Shown here piece by piece: positions 1 through 12,993 of a stretch of 64,000 nucleotides of DNA; within the stretch, counting starts at the first letter, position 1, and every line of letters begins with the position of its first letter. The stretch comes from Malania oleifera (Eukaryota; Streptophyta; Magnoliopsida; Santalales; Ximeniaceae). The stretch lies in the NCBI RefSeq assembly GCF_029873635.1, contig NC_080420.1:125096958-125160957 (forward strand), read 5' to 3'. Both the position numbers and the translations under genes were made by a program. The notes under the pieces are model-generated. The model had not been told where the DNA came from and did not search any database. It saw only the letters and a program-made list of their open reading frames with translations.

Positions 1-2
1 AT

Positions 3-1322
3 GAAATATTTTCCCCTGTTGTGAGGCATAGTTCTATTAGAATTCTATTATCCTTTGTTGCTGTACATGACTTGCATTTGGAACAACTTGATGTTAAAAC
101 TGCTTTCTTGCATGGTACTTTGGAAGAAATAATTTATATGCAACCTCCTGAGGGCTTTGATACGGAAGTGAATAAAAATCATGTATGTTTATTAAAGAAA
201 TCTTTATATGGGTTGAAACAGTCACCTAGACAATGGTATAAACGATTTGATTCTTACATGCTTCAAAATGATTTCTGTAGGAGCAATTATGATGGTTGTG
301 TTTATTTTAAACCATGTGATAAATGTCATATATATTTGCTATTATATGTTGATGACATGTTGGTTGCTTGTCAAGACATGGATATGTTAAATCAAGTTAA
401 GTGTATGCTCAAATCTGAATTTGAAATGAAAGACTTAGGACCTGTTAAAAGAATACTTGGTATGGAAATAACTAGAGAAAGGAATAAAAAGCTTCTCTAT
501 TTGTCCCAAAAGTCTTATATTTCAAAAGTGTTAAAAAGATTTGGAATGAGTCATGTTAAATCTACTTCTATTCCTATTGCACAGCATGTTAAGTTGTCTA
601 GCAAACAGTCTCCTGAAACTGAAGATGAATCACTGTTTATGAATAGAATACCTTATGCTAGTATGGTTGGTAGTGTAATGTATTCTATGGTATGTTCTAC
701 ACCTGATCTATCTTATGCTGTAAGTCAAGTGAGTAGATTTATGAGCAAACCTGGAAAACCACATTGGCATGCTTTGAAACAAATTTTTCAATACTTGTCT
801 GGAACAAAACAGCAAGGATTAATATTTGGTAAAAAAGATATGCATTGTGAAATAGGATTAAAAGGATATGTAGATTCTGACTATGCTGGAAATCTAGATA
901 CTAGGAAATCTTTGTCTGGTATGGTCTTTTGTTTTTTAGGTAGTGCTATTAGTTGGAAATCTCACATGCAGTCGGTGGTAGCCTTGTCTACCACGGAGGC
1001 TGAATATATTGCCATGACTGAAGCCTTTAAGGAGGCTATATGGATAAAAGGACTATGCCTAGAGTTAGGAATGTATAGTGGAGCCGTTACAATTTATTGT
1101 GACAATCAAAGCACTATTCATTTGGCTAGGAATCATGTTTATCATGATAGGTCCAAACATATAGATGTTAGGTTGCATTTTGTGAGAGATATTATTTCTA
1201 GTGGAGAAATAGAAGTAAGAAAAATTCCAACGGAAGACAATCCTTCGGATATGATGACTAAAGCAGTACCTAAATCCAAGTTTGAACATTGTTCGAACTT
1301 GGTTAACCTTGGAAGCTGTTAG
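3..1322 (+). CDS. Ty1/copia pol, 3' part (reverse transcriptase and RNase H)
   Basis: The frame is open from the window edge (base 3) to the stop at 1322, so this is the C-terminal part of a copia polyprotein whose gag, protease and integrase lie outside the window. The reverse transcriptase copies element RNA into cDNA in cytoplasmic particles. Its palm motif LLYVDDM and the preceding [17 protein letters not shown] block are intact. The RNase H region follows, with [25 protein letters not shown] and HIDVRLHFV carrying the expected acidic residues. No stop or frameshift is seen in about 440 codons, which contrasts with every other retroelement in the window. A polypurine tract and 3' LTR follow directly. 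The family call is firm; whether the whole element is intact cannot be judged here. Confidence 0.93.
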   Translation, partial: EIFSPVVRHSSIRILLSFVAVHDLHLEQLDVKTAFLHGTLEEIIYMQPPEGFDTEVNKNHVCLLKKSLYGLKQSPRQWYKRFDSYMLQNDFCRSNYDGCVYFKPCDKCHIYLLLYVDDMLVACQDMDMLNQVKCMLKSEFEMKDLGPVKRILGMEITRERNKKLLYLSQKSYISKVLKRFGMSHVKSTSIPIAQHVKLSSKQSPETEDESLFMNRIPYASMVGSVMYSMVCSTPDLSYAVSQVSRFMSKPGKPHWHALKQIFQYLSGTKQQGLIFGKKDMHCEIGLKGYVDSDYAGNLDTRKSLSGMVFCFLGSAISWKSHMQSVVALSTTEAEYIAMTEAFKEAIWIKGLCLELGMYSGAVTIYCDNQSTIHLARNHVYHDRSKHIDVRLHFVRDIISSGEIEVRKIPTEDNPSDMMTKAVPKSKFEHCSNLVNLGSC

Positions 1323-1397
1323 TATTTTGTTTTGCAGGAACCGCTATGGGAGATGCTAAGGAGGTGCAAGGGTTACAAGCTTGCCAAGGTGGAGAAT

Positions 1398-2251
1398 TGT
1401 TGGAGTGTCAAGGCTTGAAACAGAATCCAGGCTGTCCATTTCTTTACCCAAATCCAACGGCTGTTTTTTGTTTACTTTTGTTATAGGGGTAGTGATGTAA
1501 TTGCCTGACATTAATTGTAAATGAATAAAAAAACCACAGCAGGGGGCAAGAAAAAAGAGTTGGGAGCAGGAGCAGGAGCGCTGGATCTTGGGGGGCGTCT
1601 TCGCAACTTCAAGGAAAAACAGCAGCACAGGGGGCTTCAGTTTATTTTTGCAGCAGCGCAGAAGGAGGAAATTAAAGATTTCCTGTTTGCAGCTTCAAAA
1701 CCGAGAGGAGAGGTGTTCTCCTTTTCCCAGCCGCGAGTTCTTCCCAGCAGCAGGAGACTTCCCAGCCGAGCGAGCACCTGCAGAACCGTGAGGCTTCAGC
1801 AGTCGCGCGGGAGAGTGAGGCCGCACGGGAGAAGAAGCCGGCAGGAGGAGGTGCGGCGCTGGGTATCTCCAATCTCCAATAGAGATTCACGCACTGGTAA
1901 GGGAAGGTAAAGACACATGTAGATTTGATTTCTTGGGAGGGGTTTCTTGTAGGGAAATTAGGGAGAATAATAGGAAGAAACCTAGGGTTATTCGCAGGTG
2001 CGAAGGGTAGATTTCTTGGGTTGTTCTTGGGCTGATTTTCAGAAGAAATCGGTAAGATAAGAAAGGGTAAACCAGTGTGTACTTGTATTTATTTTCACCG
2101 GTTTTATATAGTATCTCTGGAGGTGAGTTTCTGCCGTGGATGTAGGCCAAGTTTTGGGCCGAACCACGTAAATGTGTTCTTGTGGATTGTGCTTGTGACA
2201 TGTTTATGCGTTGCTGTATATTATTTGGTGAACGTACATTTTTCTTGATCA
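1398..2251 (+). repeat. 3' LTR of the copia element (right end approximate)
   Basis: The LTR starts TGTTGGAGTGTC directly after a purine-rich tract (AAGGTGGAGAA, about 1386-1396), the usual polypurine tract to LTR junction. The 5' LTR is outside the window, so the right end is a guess; a CA near 2251 is a candidate. The LTR holds an AATAAA-like site near 1525, a GC-rich stretch at 1700-1900 and a TATA-like TTTATATAG near 2104. Open frames in this stretch (for example 1521-1910) are not conserved coding sequence. Confidence 0.6.
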
Positions 2252-2776
2252 GGCTTAGCACACACGCGTCAAAATAAACAGGTTTATGTTTAGGTGTTAT
2301 TGGGGCTGATTTGGAATTAATTAAAATCTGAAAATAGAATTAGCAATCAGCTGGAATTACACGCAACAGTGTAAGATAGACATTTTTATATTTTTTTCAC
2401 TTCTAATATTTTACTTGGAATTTTAAGAGTTGCTTAAATTGCAACATGTAAATAATTGGCTGCGGTGGAGAATGCCCGTAACTAGTTTAGAAAAAATGCA
2501 AAAGATATTTGAAAACACATCGAGGTGGCGGATTGTAGTGCCATACATTCGAACAGGTGACCTTATCGAATATCGAGTTTTAAATCCTGACTTCTCCCTT
2601 GGGCTCTCACCCACCGTCCCATCCCCTAAAACCCCCGCCCTCATTCCCCTCTCCACTGTTCGACTTCACTCCACCATCCCATTCGCCGCTGCCTCCCCTT
2701 CCCTTTCAGCTTTGCAGTTGTTGAGCGAGCGAGCGAGTGGTCCTCCGATTCAGTTCTCCAAGTTAAGTATTCATCA
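2252..2776 (+). promoter_or_regulatory. Promoter and 5' UTR region of the RH3-like gene
   Basis: This is the non-coding stretch between the copia LTR and the helicase start codon. The last 180 bases are pyrimidine-rich (C and T runs at 2600-2700) with a short GAGC repeat near 2721-2736, as is common for plant 5' UTRs. No clear TATA box was found at a convincing distance, so the start site is unknown. The LTR next door could supply part of the promoter. An open frame at 2430-2933 crosses the real start codon in another frame and is not a gene. Confidence 0.5.
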
Positions 2777-5700
2777 ATGGCTTCGATTCGGGGCGTTTCA
2801 TGCGCTTGTCACCCCCCGTCTCTCGACTTACGCCGGAGGACAATACTGCCATCCGTTTCCCTGCTCTTCTCCGACAAGAATCGCTCCAGCCCCGGCGGTG
2901 AATGCGCCTCAAAAGCTAGACAATTTCCTTTGAGGTGCTTCAGAGCGGGCAGTCCTTCCGCAGTTGCGACCCCCAATTCTGTCTTGAGCGAAGAGGCCTT
3001 TAAAGGCCTTGACGCTTTCTCCAAACGCTCTGCGAGTTCGAGCGATGAGGAAGATGTATTCGATGAGACTGAGGCGGCATCTGGAGGCCAAGACGACGAG
3101 CTTTCCATTGACAAGCTGGGTTTGCCACAGCAGCTTGTTCAATCTCTGGAGAAACGAGGCATTACTCATCTTTTCCCCATTCAAGTATGTTCCAATGCCA
3201 ATTCCTGTCTGCTTTGCTTGCAATCTCTGTAATATTTTTTTTCCTTGTTTATAACTCTCACGCTTGTTTAAAAGTTTTTGCATTATTATTCCCAAATAAA
3301 AAAAAGAAAAGAAAAAAACAGCCGCTTTTCATCTAATTCAGTCACATAACTTGTTGATCTTGTGCCTTAATAATACAGAGAGCTGTGTTAGTCCCCGCAC
3401 TAGAAGGCCGGGATCTTATTGCTCGCGCTAAGACTGGGACTGGGAAGACATTGGCCTTTGGGATCCCAATAATTAAGCGCCTTACTGAAGATGAAGATGC
3501 TAGCACTGGGAGGTGTGCTTGTTATTAGCTACACCTGCAAACATTTTTTTTTTGTTTTTGTTTTTGTTTTTTAAAGTTTGTTCTATAAACTCCTTGATGT
3601 TCCCTCCCCCTGCTTTGAAGGCGTTCTGGACGGCTTCCTAGAGTGTTGGTGTTAGCACCTACGAGGGAGCTAGCGAAGCAAGTAGAGAAAGAAATCAAAG
3701 AAACTGCTCCTTCTTTGAGGACTGTTTGTGTCTACGGAGGAGTTTCCTATAACATGCAGCAGAGTGCTCTTACCCGTGGCGTTGATGTGGTGGTTGGAAC
3801 GCCCGGTAGACTCATTGACCTGGTCAACAGTAACAGCCTCAGATTGGGTGAAGTTGAATATCTGGTTCTCGATGAAGCTGATCAAATGCTTGCTGTTGGA
3901 TTTGAGGAAGATGTGGAAGTAATTTTAGAAAAACTTCCATCGCAGAGACAAAGCATGTTATTCTCTGCAACCATGCCTGGTTGGGTTAAAAAATTGTCGA
4001 GAAAACATTTGGACAATCCTCTTACAATTGATTTGGTAACTTTTATATCTGTTTTTTTTTTTTTAAATCCTCCTCACTCATTCATTCTGCTTGAGTAGGA
4101 TGTCCATTAGATATTGGGCATGCCTGTTGGTGATGAAGTTTCCATTATGCATCAACCAAGAATACAAGCATATTTAATGCCAGGAGATGTGTTTATGTGC
4201 ACAACTGTGTTTGTCTCTTAAGTATATAGGTTATCTGATTTATTATTGAACAAGAAACTGAAAAGTCATGTACCCTAACTTCCTGTTCTGCATATTGTCT
4301 GCTTGAACTTATAGGGCCTACGGCAACTTAATCAGTGTTACTTCTGTTTAAAGATGGTGGAGTTTAATCTAATATAATGTGGATGGTACCTAAGTTGTCC
4401 CTTATGAAGAATCCCATGGATACATTTTGCATTGAAACAAATATTTTAATAGAACATTTCATATGGTCACTATGACTAGCTGGATTGGGATATGATCTGG
4501 CCCATTTGTTAAATTGTCTTGACTTGTGATTAATGTTGAACATGCTCTCTTCTTGATAATTCAAGTTGTAATTGTGAAGTGAAGCACTAGGAATGACGAA
4601 GTAGGCCTGAAGATTTAAGCAGGAATTTATTTGTAACGTATTTAGATTATAGCCTATACGAATATAAGAAAATCGACTTTTCTTTTTCACGAGGCGCCGT
4701 GGCTGTAAGCAAAATTTTTTGAGATTGATTCAAGATGCAATTTTTGGTCATAATCAATTCCTAGGATTTCTTTTTAGTGGTTTTTCCGATTGTTTTGAAA
4801 GGTAAGCACAGAATGCTAGGGGTGTGCACAGTTTTGTTGCTTTTTATTTTTTGGCCTGCACTTCTTAGTTAAACCAAACCAATGAGCTTGAATAGCAGAA
4901 TACTACAAGCCTATACAAACTGAAAATCCTGGGGCCTAGCATCCAAATGCCTATTGTCCTGATCATGTATTAAGTATTGTGTAAATGATGTGTGCTTGCA
5001 TTATCTGGCATTCTGGTTCGCTCTTGCTAGTTCTGTTCTGTCTGTCTTTGATTTAGGTCATTTTGTTTGTATGTTTCCATTATCCTTTTAGTAGATATAT
5101 AATATGATATGTAGCTTAGATGCAGCATACCATATGATTTATTGTTGCATCATCAGTTTTATTCACGTCATCTTGGTGGTGATATGCCGTATACTCGCAA
5201 GTTTTGGTTGTTGTTTAGTTTTCTATTCGAGATATCATGCCTATATGTTTGTACTTCAGTCTTTTCTTGATTCAATGTTGAACATCCTTATTCCCCCACC
5301 CCCGATTTTTATTTGTAGGTTGGTGACCAAGATGAGAAGCTGGCAGAAGGGATCAAACTTTATGCAATGCCAGCCACTGCAACTTCAAAGCGGACCATTC
5401 TTAGTGATCTTATCACAGTATGAGTTGGCAATCTTGGACCAATTTCCTTCCTCTTTAAGTGCAATATTATTATCCTTTCTACTTTTGAGGTGTTTTGTTA
5501 TCATGTTAGCCTGATTTACTTCTTATATCAGGATTTAACAATGCCAGGTTGCATATTCTGTATGAGAAGTTAGATTTCATTTTAAGGAATGCTGATTGTT
5601 GAAGCATGGAGAAGCATCTCAGAATGATTTAAATACTTGTTTTCTGGGATCATCATTGCTGTTCTACATGCATTTTTGCATGATTTCTTTTCGTAACACC

Positions 5701-8700
5701 TTTTGTTTACTTCGTTTCTGCAATTTGATAATTTCACAGGAAGTGCATTACCTGTGTGAATAATGTGTAGATAATAGCAACCCTTTGTCTAGGAAATATG
5801 CTTCATTATAAGAATGTACTAATTATGGTTTTAAATTTGTTATAAAAAAAGTATTCGTTTTAACTTTTAACTTTAGCTTTTGTCCTCTATTAGAGTTGAT
5901 TTCTTCCCCTATTTTGTTTATGGTGAGATGTCTTTGTAGCCTTTAAAACTATAGATCTTCAGTATACTTCCGTACTTTGAACAACCCATTATTGGCTATG
6001 ACTGATTTTTTAGAATACGCAGTCGACTTTTTATTGATATTAATTATTGAGGGAAATTTGATATTCATTCTAATGGCGGTAAAAATATTCACAACTTTCA
6101 GGTCTATGCAAAGGGCGGAAAGACCATTGTTTTTACACAGACAAAACGAGATGCTGATGAGGTCTCAATGGCATTAACAAACAGTATTGCTTCAGAGGCA
6201 TTACATGGTGATATATCTCAACATCAGAGGGAAAGAACCTTGAACGGTTTTCGGCAAGGAAAATTCACTGTGCTTGTTGCCACTGATGTTGCATCTCGTG
6301 GGCTAGACATTCCAAATGTTGATCTAGTGAGTTGATGAAAGCCATGACCCCTTCTTTAATGATGTGGTTTAATGGTTTTTGATATCAAGCACCGCCAAAT
6401 TCTTAACTAGGTTGGAAAAAAAAAAAAAAAAACTCCATTTAATACATACATATAAATTGTATCAAGAAAAGCCAAAATTGAGGATCTCTCCTTGAAAAAT
6501 TTTGGGATTGAACATCTTTGTAAAGATAATTGTTAAACTTGAGGTCCAAGTTGGATTAAGGATTAAGAGAAAAAAAAGAAAGGCATCTCTTTGCATTGAT
6601 TCTTGATTGCAAAGCACAGACAGAATGCATTATCACATGAAGCTGTGAAGTCCCATTGCAGTTTGTTATTTGGAAGACATATATATGCATCATGTTTTGT
6701 ACTTTATAAAAAAAAAAAAAATTGGTTGATTGCTCACTCATCTAAATAATAGTAAAATATTAACCATTCAAAATCCTAAAACAAATGTATAAGCAAGTTT
6801 TGGTTTTGTGTGATGCCCCTTGGAATATGGTGCCTACCTGTAAGATATCTAATTTTTATGCTGAAGCAGATCTGGATTAAAATTTTACTTAAGATCCTGA
6901 GATGGGAATCTCAAAAACTGACTAATTTTTTTTAGGGGAATCTTTTGAGCTCCTGTCACTTACCAGCCGAATGTACACATTCCCAGTAATCCCACTTACA
7001 CTCCTTTGACCAAACATGTCTTTTTTTTTTTTCTATAGCACCAAACATGTCTTTTATATCTCCCTATTTGCGTGTGTGTGAGAAGAGACTGCTGGTTGGA
7101 GGCTTGTGCCCAATAGTTCTTTGAATCATTTTGTTTGAGGATAGTTCTCATTCTGTTTGCTATCTATTTTTTGAGAGTTTTGGCTTTACTTTTATTACTT
7201 TATCAAGCTGCAATATAAAGGTGAAAATAATTTTTATATTTATTTTTCTTTTTGAAATCCATAATAAGCCAATGCTGTTTTTTTTTTTTCAATAAATTTT
7301 ATTGGCCTTACAATCCAATCTGAGTTATCACTCTGAATTTAGTGTCCCTTTTGCCTAACCATCACAGCTGAACATTTTATTTGCTTATTACAACCCATTC
7401 CCCACAACTGCATGTATTGTTATGTATCAGCTCATGACCCCTTGAATAGCTGCCCTTGTTTGTTTTCGGTCCCTGCATTTACAACATGCTATTTTGAAAT
7501 GCATAAAAAAATTATGAATATGCAAGTGCGAGATACCATGTGGACTCAATGAGGAACAACTGCATTTCAATTATTGCATACTTACATTGTATAATGGAGC
7601 AGAGAAGGAAAAGCATTTCTAGCATCATTTTGTCGTTTGAGAAGTTTTAGAGATGAAATTGAAGTTACAATCTTTGTTCAAGGCATATGAAAATATGTGA
7701 GTGTTTTGTTTCAGTTTTAATATAAAAATGATCATGCAACAATGATCATGCAATTTCTAATGCACGCTCCGTATATTTGAAGAATTCATGGCTTATTCAA
7801 ATTTTTAAATACTTGTTCCAAAATGTTGTTTTCCTTGTGATTTCATGCAAGTTAGTCAATTGCCATTTTATAATTTTGAGGTTGTTGTCTTGGAAGACTC
7901 ATCTTTGCATCACTTGTCTGTTTCCGGAAAAAAGAATGATTTTGCACCACATGCACTGCATGTGTCTTTTATGTGTTTTTGCTCAGTTAATTAGGTAGTT
8001 TTGGGGAGATTTCATTTAGTAATTATAAAGCCCAGACAATGGGTTTATCCTGCTAAATGCTTAGGCATCACTGACATGCACATTAATATTCCCACAAATC
8101 TGAAACACTTGTTTGTCAAAAAAAGAGAATTCTATCTTGGATTTTGTGTCGATGTATAAGGCTATTCATTTAAATGCTTTTAAATTTTTTATATGTTTAT
8201 TTTTCGCTTGTATTTGCAACACATTAAAAAGTTTGCTGGCCACTGGGTCTCATGTTTTTCTTTAGATTATCCACTATGAGCTGCCCAATGATCCAGAAAC
8301 ATTCGTGCATCGCTCTGGTCGTACTGGACGTGCTGGAAAAGAAGGCTCTGCAATTCTGATGTTTACTAGTAGTCAGAGGAGAACAGTTAGATCTCTTGAG
8401 CGTGATGTGGGTTGCAAATTTGAGTTTATTAGCCCTCCGGGTGTTGAAGATGTTTTGGAGTCATCAGCTGAGCAAGTTGTTGCTACTCTTCGTGGAGTTC
8501 ACCCAGAGTCTGTAGAATTTTTCACCCCAACTGCACAAAAATTGATTGAAGAACAAGGAATGGGTGCTCTAGCTGCTGCACTGGCACAGTTGAGTGGTTT
8601 CGCGCAACCTCCTTCATCCCGATCACTTATTAGTCATGAGCAGGTAAGTGTTTTGTGTGTTTTTTATCTTTTCTTGTAACTAGCGTGCTTCTAGCTTTTC

Positions 8701-11700
8701 AGTTGTAAGTGGAGCAGGAAAATCTATTTACACTTAAGCTCCATAGTCCATACCAAAAATGATTTTCCGGTAAATATTTTCCACTGTTTTGAGGAAACTC
8801 TGCTCAAGGAAAAGCACTCAGTTTGGTCCATGGAAGAACTTCCACATAGTGGAAAGACTCACTATAACAGAGCAGAAGTTGTTTCTGTTTTCCAGACCCA
8901 GTAAGCTTAGTTTCTTTGAAAATAGTTTCTAACCTTCTATCTCAAAAAACAAAAAATTGATCGATTTCCAATAAGTTAAGGCTCCTGCCTATGGTAAAGC
9001 TTTGGAAAAAGTGGATGACGTGCATCTTTTTCTCCATTTCTGGAGAGGCTGATGATTGCTTACTGTTTTCGTGTCTGTTTGATATGGGCTACCAATATAA
9101 TAATTATTTATTAATCCTACTATACATAGCATAGATGTTTTTACAGCAGAGGCATGTCCTTGTCAGATACCAGCATCATGTTGACACATATCTGACTTCC
9201 CTTAAACATAGGCATCTAGTATATTCATGCAGCCATTTCTATCATTGGTATGAACCCCAATAGTTGAAACCTTGCGACTAGGTATTACTCTAGTTCTCAG
9301 TGTAATCCTCATCAGATCACTCTAATAAATTTGGTAAAGTGAGTAGGAGGTGCTTCTGCTGGATCTGTTCCCCTTTAATTTTTGCTGAGTAAAATATTTA
9401 ATAAAATTGTAAATATACTTGTTGCAGTTCTAGGTTGCACTCACTTAACAACTGTTGAGACATGGTGTATTTTCATGGGGAGGAGGAAGGGGTGAGGGAG
9501 GATAGAGAAGAAAGAAAACTTGTTTGCAGGTTACAATATTCTAATTTATGGGAAATACTGAAGAAAAGAAAATTACAGGCCCCTCAGACATACGTTTTTA
9601 GAAAAGATTAACTAATTAAAGCTAGCACATTTGGGTTTAGGACGCAGCAAGCCCTTGATCCTATTCTTTAGAACCTACTTCCAGATAGACTCAATAGAGT
9701 CAAATCAATCAATCCAATGGCTGGCCTCCCAGTCTACATCAATTCCCTCCTGTCAAGAAAGACTTTATTTCATCTAGCTGGGGAAAGCACAGAGGAGCTG
9801 GTGATGTGCTTCAACGTTGTTAGTGTAATACCCAGAGATGATGATTTGTACTTACTGTTCATGGAGAAGTTGTAGAGATTTTGATATGCAATGTGAGACT
9901 TTGTCAGTGGAAGATCTTAGATGACTTTAACTTGTACTCATGGGTCATGAAGAAGGTATAGATATTTTCAGAGCTTGATGCCTCACTATCTTTAAAAGCT
10001 TCCTTATTTACACATTCATCTTCAAAATCAAAGTTTTCAAGTAATTAAAACAACAGCAGCCTTTCCGATTCACTCATGTTGTGAAACTCATCCTCGTATG
10101 AACTCTTGGGTTGATGTCTTGATGGAGAATCAAAACCATCATCCATCAGCATCATTTCCTTGATCTTTCCTTTCATCATCTAACTCTTTCTTCTAAAGTT
10201 CTCTTGACTTCTCTTATTCTTACATTGTTGTGATCTAGCAGTACCCCACCATTTCTTGTACATTTGTCTACGCCAGCCCCTTGACACTGAACATCAGGGA
10301 GAAGATTTGCTGTACTGCCATCAAACTTTGCTGGATCATCTTTCAAGATTAGATGATTTCCTCCTCGGTACTTCCTCACATCCTACTTCACAAACCTGTT
10401 CAGCAACTTTCTCTCGTTCCCCTACATCTTCCACCCCATTAACTCTTTCACAAGTTTAACTCCCCTTCTGTAGTAGCCCTAGCTGCTTCTGGAAACCTGC
10501 TACTGGCTTCTGGAAACCTGCTACTGGGCTTCAATTTAAAAGCTTAACCAAGAATGTTTTTTACTCCAGCCCAACTTCTCCAATCAGCATGCACCTGCCT
10601 CATAAAGCTTCTATTTAGCCCATTGGAACAGCAAGCCCAATACTTTCATATGCTACTCCACTCAGACTGGCAACCCCACTTTTTGAAGGCCCATTAATAT
10701 GATCATTCTATCTTACAACCGTGAAGCCAATCCTTTTTTTAAACCAGGTAATCATGACCTTATTGCATTCCGTATCTGCATGCCAAATAACAGAATCAAC
10801 TAGTGTGAGTACATTCATTCCTTTCTGCTTTAGAAGGAAAACTCCAGATGAAAACAGTGGTGGTAGTTTGGGGGGCTACAATTCTTGCATGGGTTGCCTC
10901 ATCTTATCCCATGTCCTAATCAAATTGTATCTTCTCCTTCTAAATATGACCAGTTTAATCAAATATGACTAAATCTGATAGGTTCAGAATTGTGTGAATC
11001 GATTGACTCATTAGATTCTCCCTTGGGCGGCCGCAACCACCCCCCCCCCCCCCCAAAAACCACAACTATTTGGCCTTTTCTAGTTCTCTAGTAAGATTCA
11101 AATCACGAAAAGTAAGATTCTAACCATTATGGTGGTGACAGTATTTGCAATCAAGGAGTTGAAGTGATGAAACAAGGAGGGATGCTGGTTGAATTTCAGT
11201 TGATTTTCTTAAAAAGAAAAGTGCTCGAGTCTTGTAACATATTATGGTGGAATTGGATTGCAGGGACTCTCAGGATGGTGGATGGGAGTGGGAAATGTAA
11301 AGGGGAAATGAAGAAGGCAGACTGATGAAGAAGGACAAAATGTTTGAACTGAGAAAGAAAAAGTAGAGAAATATAGAAAAGCTTGAAGGGGAACGTGGAG
11401 GGGATCAAAATGCTTTGGTGCCAAATGATGTAATATCAAGAAGAGGAAGGAAAGAGGAGAGAGAAGAAAGGTAGATGAGGGGAAAACCACACTATTACAT
11501 CATTCAATTTCCAAATAACCATCTTGTTTGGACAGCACGACTAATTATAGAAAAATACTAAAATAAGAAACTTCAAAAATTCCCTAAGTCGCCTATTTGG
11601 TATTTACAAGTAATCTCCTACTCCAACAGAAGCCTAGCTAGTTACTTGAACTTAACACACTTGGGTTTGAAAGCCAACAGTCTCTTGAACCTTTTATTTG

Positions 11701-12993
11701 AAATCAACCTTCAGCCAGTGTCAAATCGGTCCATCCAATGGCTGGTTCCCACCTAACATCTATGTTCAATCATTTCATTATTTTTTAATTGTTTATGCTA
11801 AATAAAATTAAGAGTTACATGATTCTTTCTGGTAGGGTTTCTTATGCTCCTTCCATTGAAATTTTTTCTTCTCATTAATAGATTTGTTTTGTAATCCAAA
11901 AAGAGAAGAAAAAATTCTGTGCAACATGAATTGTAGCAGTATCTCTGAAAATACTGCTGTTGCGCTCATGATCTCATTCTCTCTGGTTTTGTAGATTTTA
12001 ACTGTGTATTTGTGTTGCAGGGATGGGTAACATTGCAATTGACACGTGATTCGGGTTATTCCAGAGGCTTCCTGTCTGCTAGATCCGTCACAGGATTTCT
12101 TTCTGATGTTTATCCTGCTGCTGCTGATGAAGTTGGGAAAATATATATAATTGCAGATGAAAGGGTGTGTGTTTACAAAATTTATTGTTGGTTTTATTCC
12201 ATGTTTCTTTAAAAATGTATAACAAGTCATTAACTTGGAAATATCAGGTTCAAGGGGCAGTTTTTGATCTTCCAGAGGAGATCGCAAAAGGGCTACTGAA
12301 TATGCAAACACCACCTGGAAACACTGTTTCCAAGATTGCTAAGGTTGATTGATGTTGGTTTTTTAATCTTCTGTATGTTGCTTGATGTGGCTATTATTTT
12401 CTTTGTGAGAAGTTATTCTATATGTAGCAGATTAATCTTTTTTTTTTTTTTGTGCACAATATTGAACGAGTGATGATTAACTGACATTTTTTTCTGTGTT
12501 TAACAGTTGCCTCCTCTACAAGATGATGGGCCTCCTAGTGACTACTACGGTAGGTTTTCTAACAGGGAGCGAAGTTCTCGAGGGGGTTCTAGGGAACGTA
12601 GGGGTTTCAGATCGTCATCACGGGGTTGGGGGCGTGGCCAGGACTCCGACGATGATGATATGTTCAGGCGTGGTGGTCGGAGTCAGAGTTGGTCACAGAA
12701 TTCAAGAGGTGGCAGTAATGACTGGCTAATTGGTGGTAGAAGAACAAGCAGGACATCATCCTTTGGAAGTCGGAACAGGTATTGTTGCTCTTCATATGTT
12801 AAATAAGCAGAAGGATCCCCTATTTGCCCCGAAACAGAAAGATGATGATTGAGGAAAAAGAAAACATTTAGCCATTGAATGCTGACCCATCATTTTTGGC
12901 ACTTTGCATGGCAGAAACTTCGGAGGTTCATGTTTTAACTGTGGGCAGTCGGGGCACAGGGCATCTGAATGCCCCAATAAGCAGGACTACTAA
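2777..12993 (+). CDS. RH3: Chloroplast DEAD-box RNA helicase, RH3-like (10 exons)
   Basis: Exons: 2777-3184, 3379-3512, 3621-4035, 5319-5417, 6102-6326, 8266-8643, 12021-12164, 12248-12343, 12507-12778, 12915-12993; all introns are GT-AG and phases join without a break. The 749-residue product is almost the length I recall for Arabidopsis RH3 (about 748) and follows it colinearly. It has a Ser/Arg-rich plastid transit-like N-terminus, a Q-motif region ending FPIQ (about 116-136), AKTGTGKT (153-160), PTREL (194-198), DEAD (265-268), SAT (296-298), [11 protein letters not shown] (411-421) and [11 protein letters not shown] (442-452). A GUCT domain (about 555-640), an RG/RS-rich stretch and a C-terminal CX2CX4HX4C zinc knuckle (C730, C733, H738, C743) follow. 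From the family, it unwinds plastid RNA during group II intron splicing and 50S ribosome assembly. Every catalytic motif is intact, so I take it as functional. Confidence 0.95.
4036..5318 (+). other. RH3-like intron 3
   Basis: A 1283-bp intron, donor GTAACT and acceptor TTTGTAG. It is T-rich with no recognisable element or RNA. The open frame at 5104-5514 begins in this intron and overlaps exon 4 out of frame, so it is not a gene. Confidence 0.8.
6327..8265 (+). other. RH3-like intron 5
   Basis: A 1939-bp intron, donor GTGAGTT and acceptor TTTCTTTAG. AT-rich with several A and T homopolymers (near 6419, 6708, 7021, 7280). I see no coding remnant and no inverted or long direct repeat that I could confirm by eye. 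Confidence 0.75.
9536..9755. repeat. Diverged direct repeat, copy A, in RH3 intron 6
   Basis: Shares CACATTTGGGTTTA, a run ending TTGATCCT and AATCCAATGGCTGGCC with copy B (11560-11770), in the same order and orientation. Identity is clearly reduced, so the pair is old. The arrangement is compatible with remnant LTRs or a duplicated segment. Confidence 0.5.
10060..10480 (-). pseudogene. Unrecognised coding-like remnant in RH3 intron 6
   Basis: Read on the minus strand, this stretch gives broken frames rich in Lys, Arg, Ser and Glu, for example [15 protein letters not shown] and [13 protein letters not shown], with several stops. The composition resembles a decayed gag or other nucleic-acid-binding protein, but I do not recognise the family. 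It lies between the two direct repeats of the intron and opposite to the host gene. Confidence 0.3.
11560..11770. repeat. Diverged direct repeat, copy B, in RH3 intron 6
   Basis: Counterpart of 9536-9755: CACACTTGGGTTTGAAAGCC, CTTGAACC and CATCCAATGGCTGGTT occur in the same order. The two copies bracket about 1.8 kb. Confidence 0.5.

Larger units (their letters stand above)
8644..12020 (+). other. RH3-like intron 6, 3.4 kb, with an old insertion
   Basis: The largest intron of the gene (donor GTAAGTG, acceptor TTGCAG). It holds two diverged direct repeats about 2 kb apart (9536-9755 and 11560-11770), a coding-like stretch between them, a short tandem duplication of CTTCTGGAAACCTGCTACTGG at 10490-10530 and a C13 run near 11041. 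The size and repeats suggest a decayed mobile element inserted inside the intron without harming the exons. Confidence 0.6.

Noticed and set aside
1521-1910. 129-codon frame inside the copia LTR
   Set aside because: Basic, low-complexity text over a GC-rich LTR stretch, overlapped by other frames on both strands; no domain.
5104-5514. 136-codon frame at RH3 intron 3/exon 4
   Set aside because: Crosses a true splice acceptor out of frame; hydrophobic text from T-rich intron DNA.
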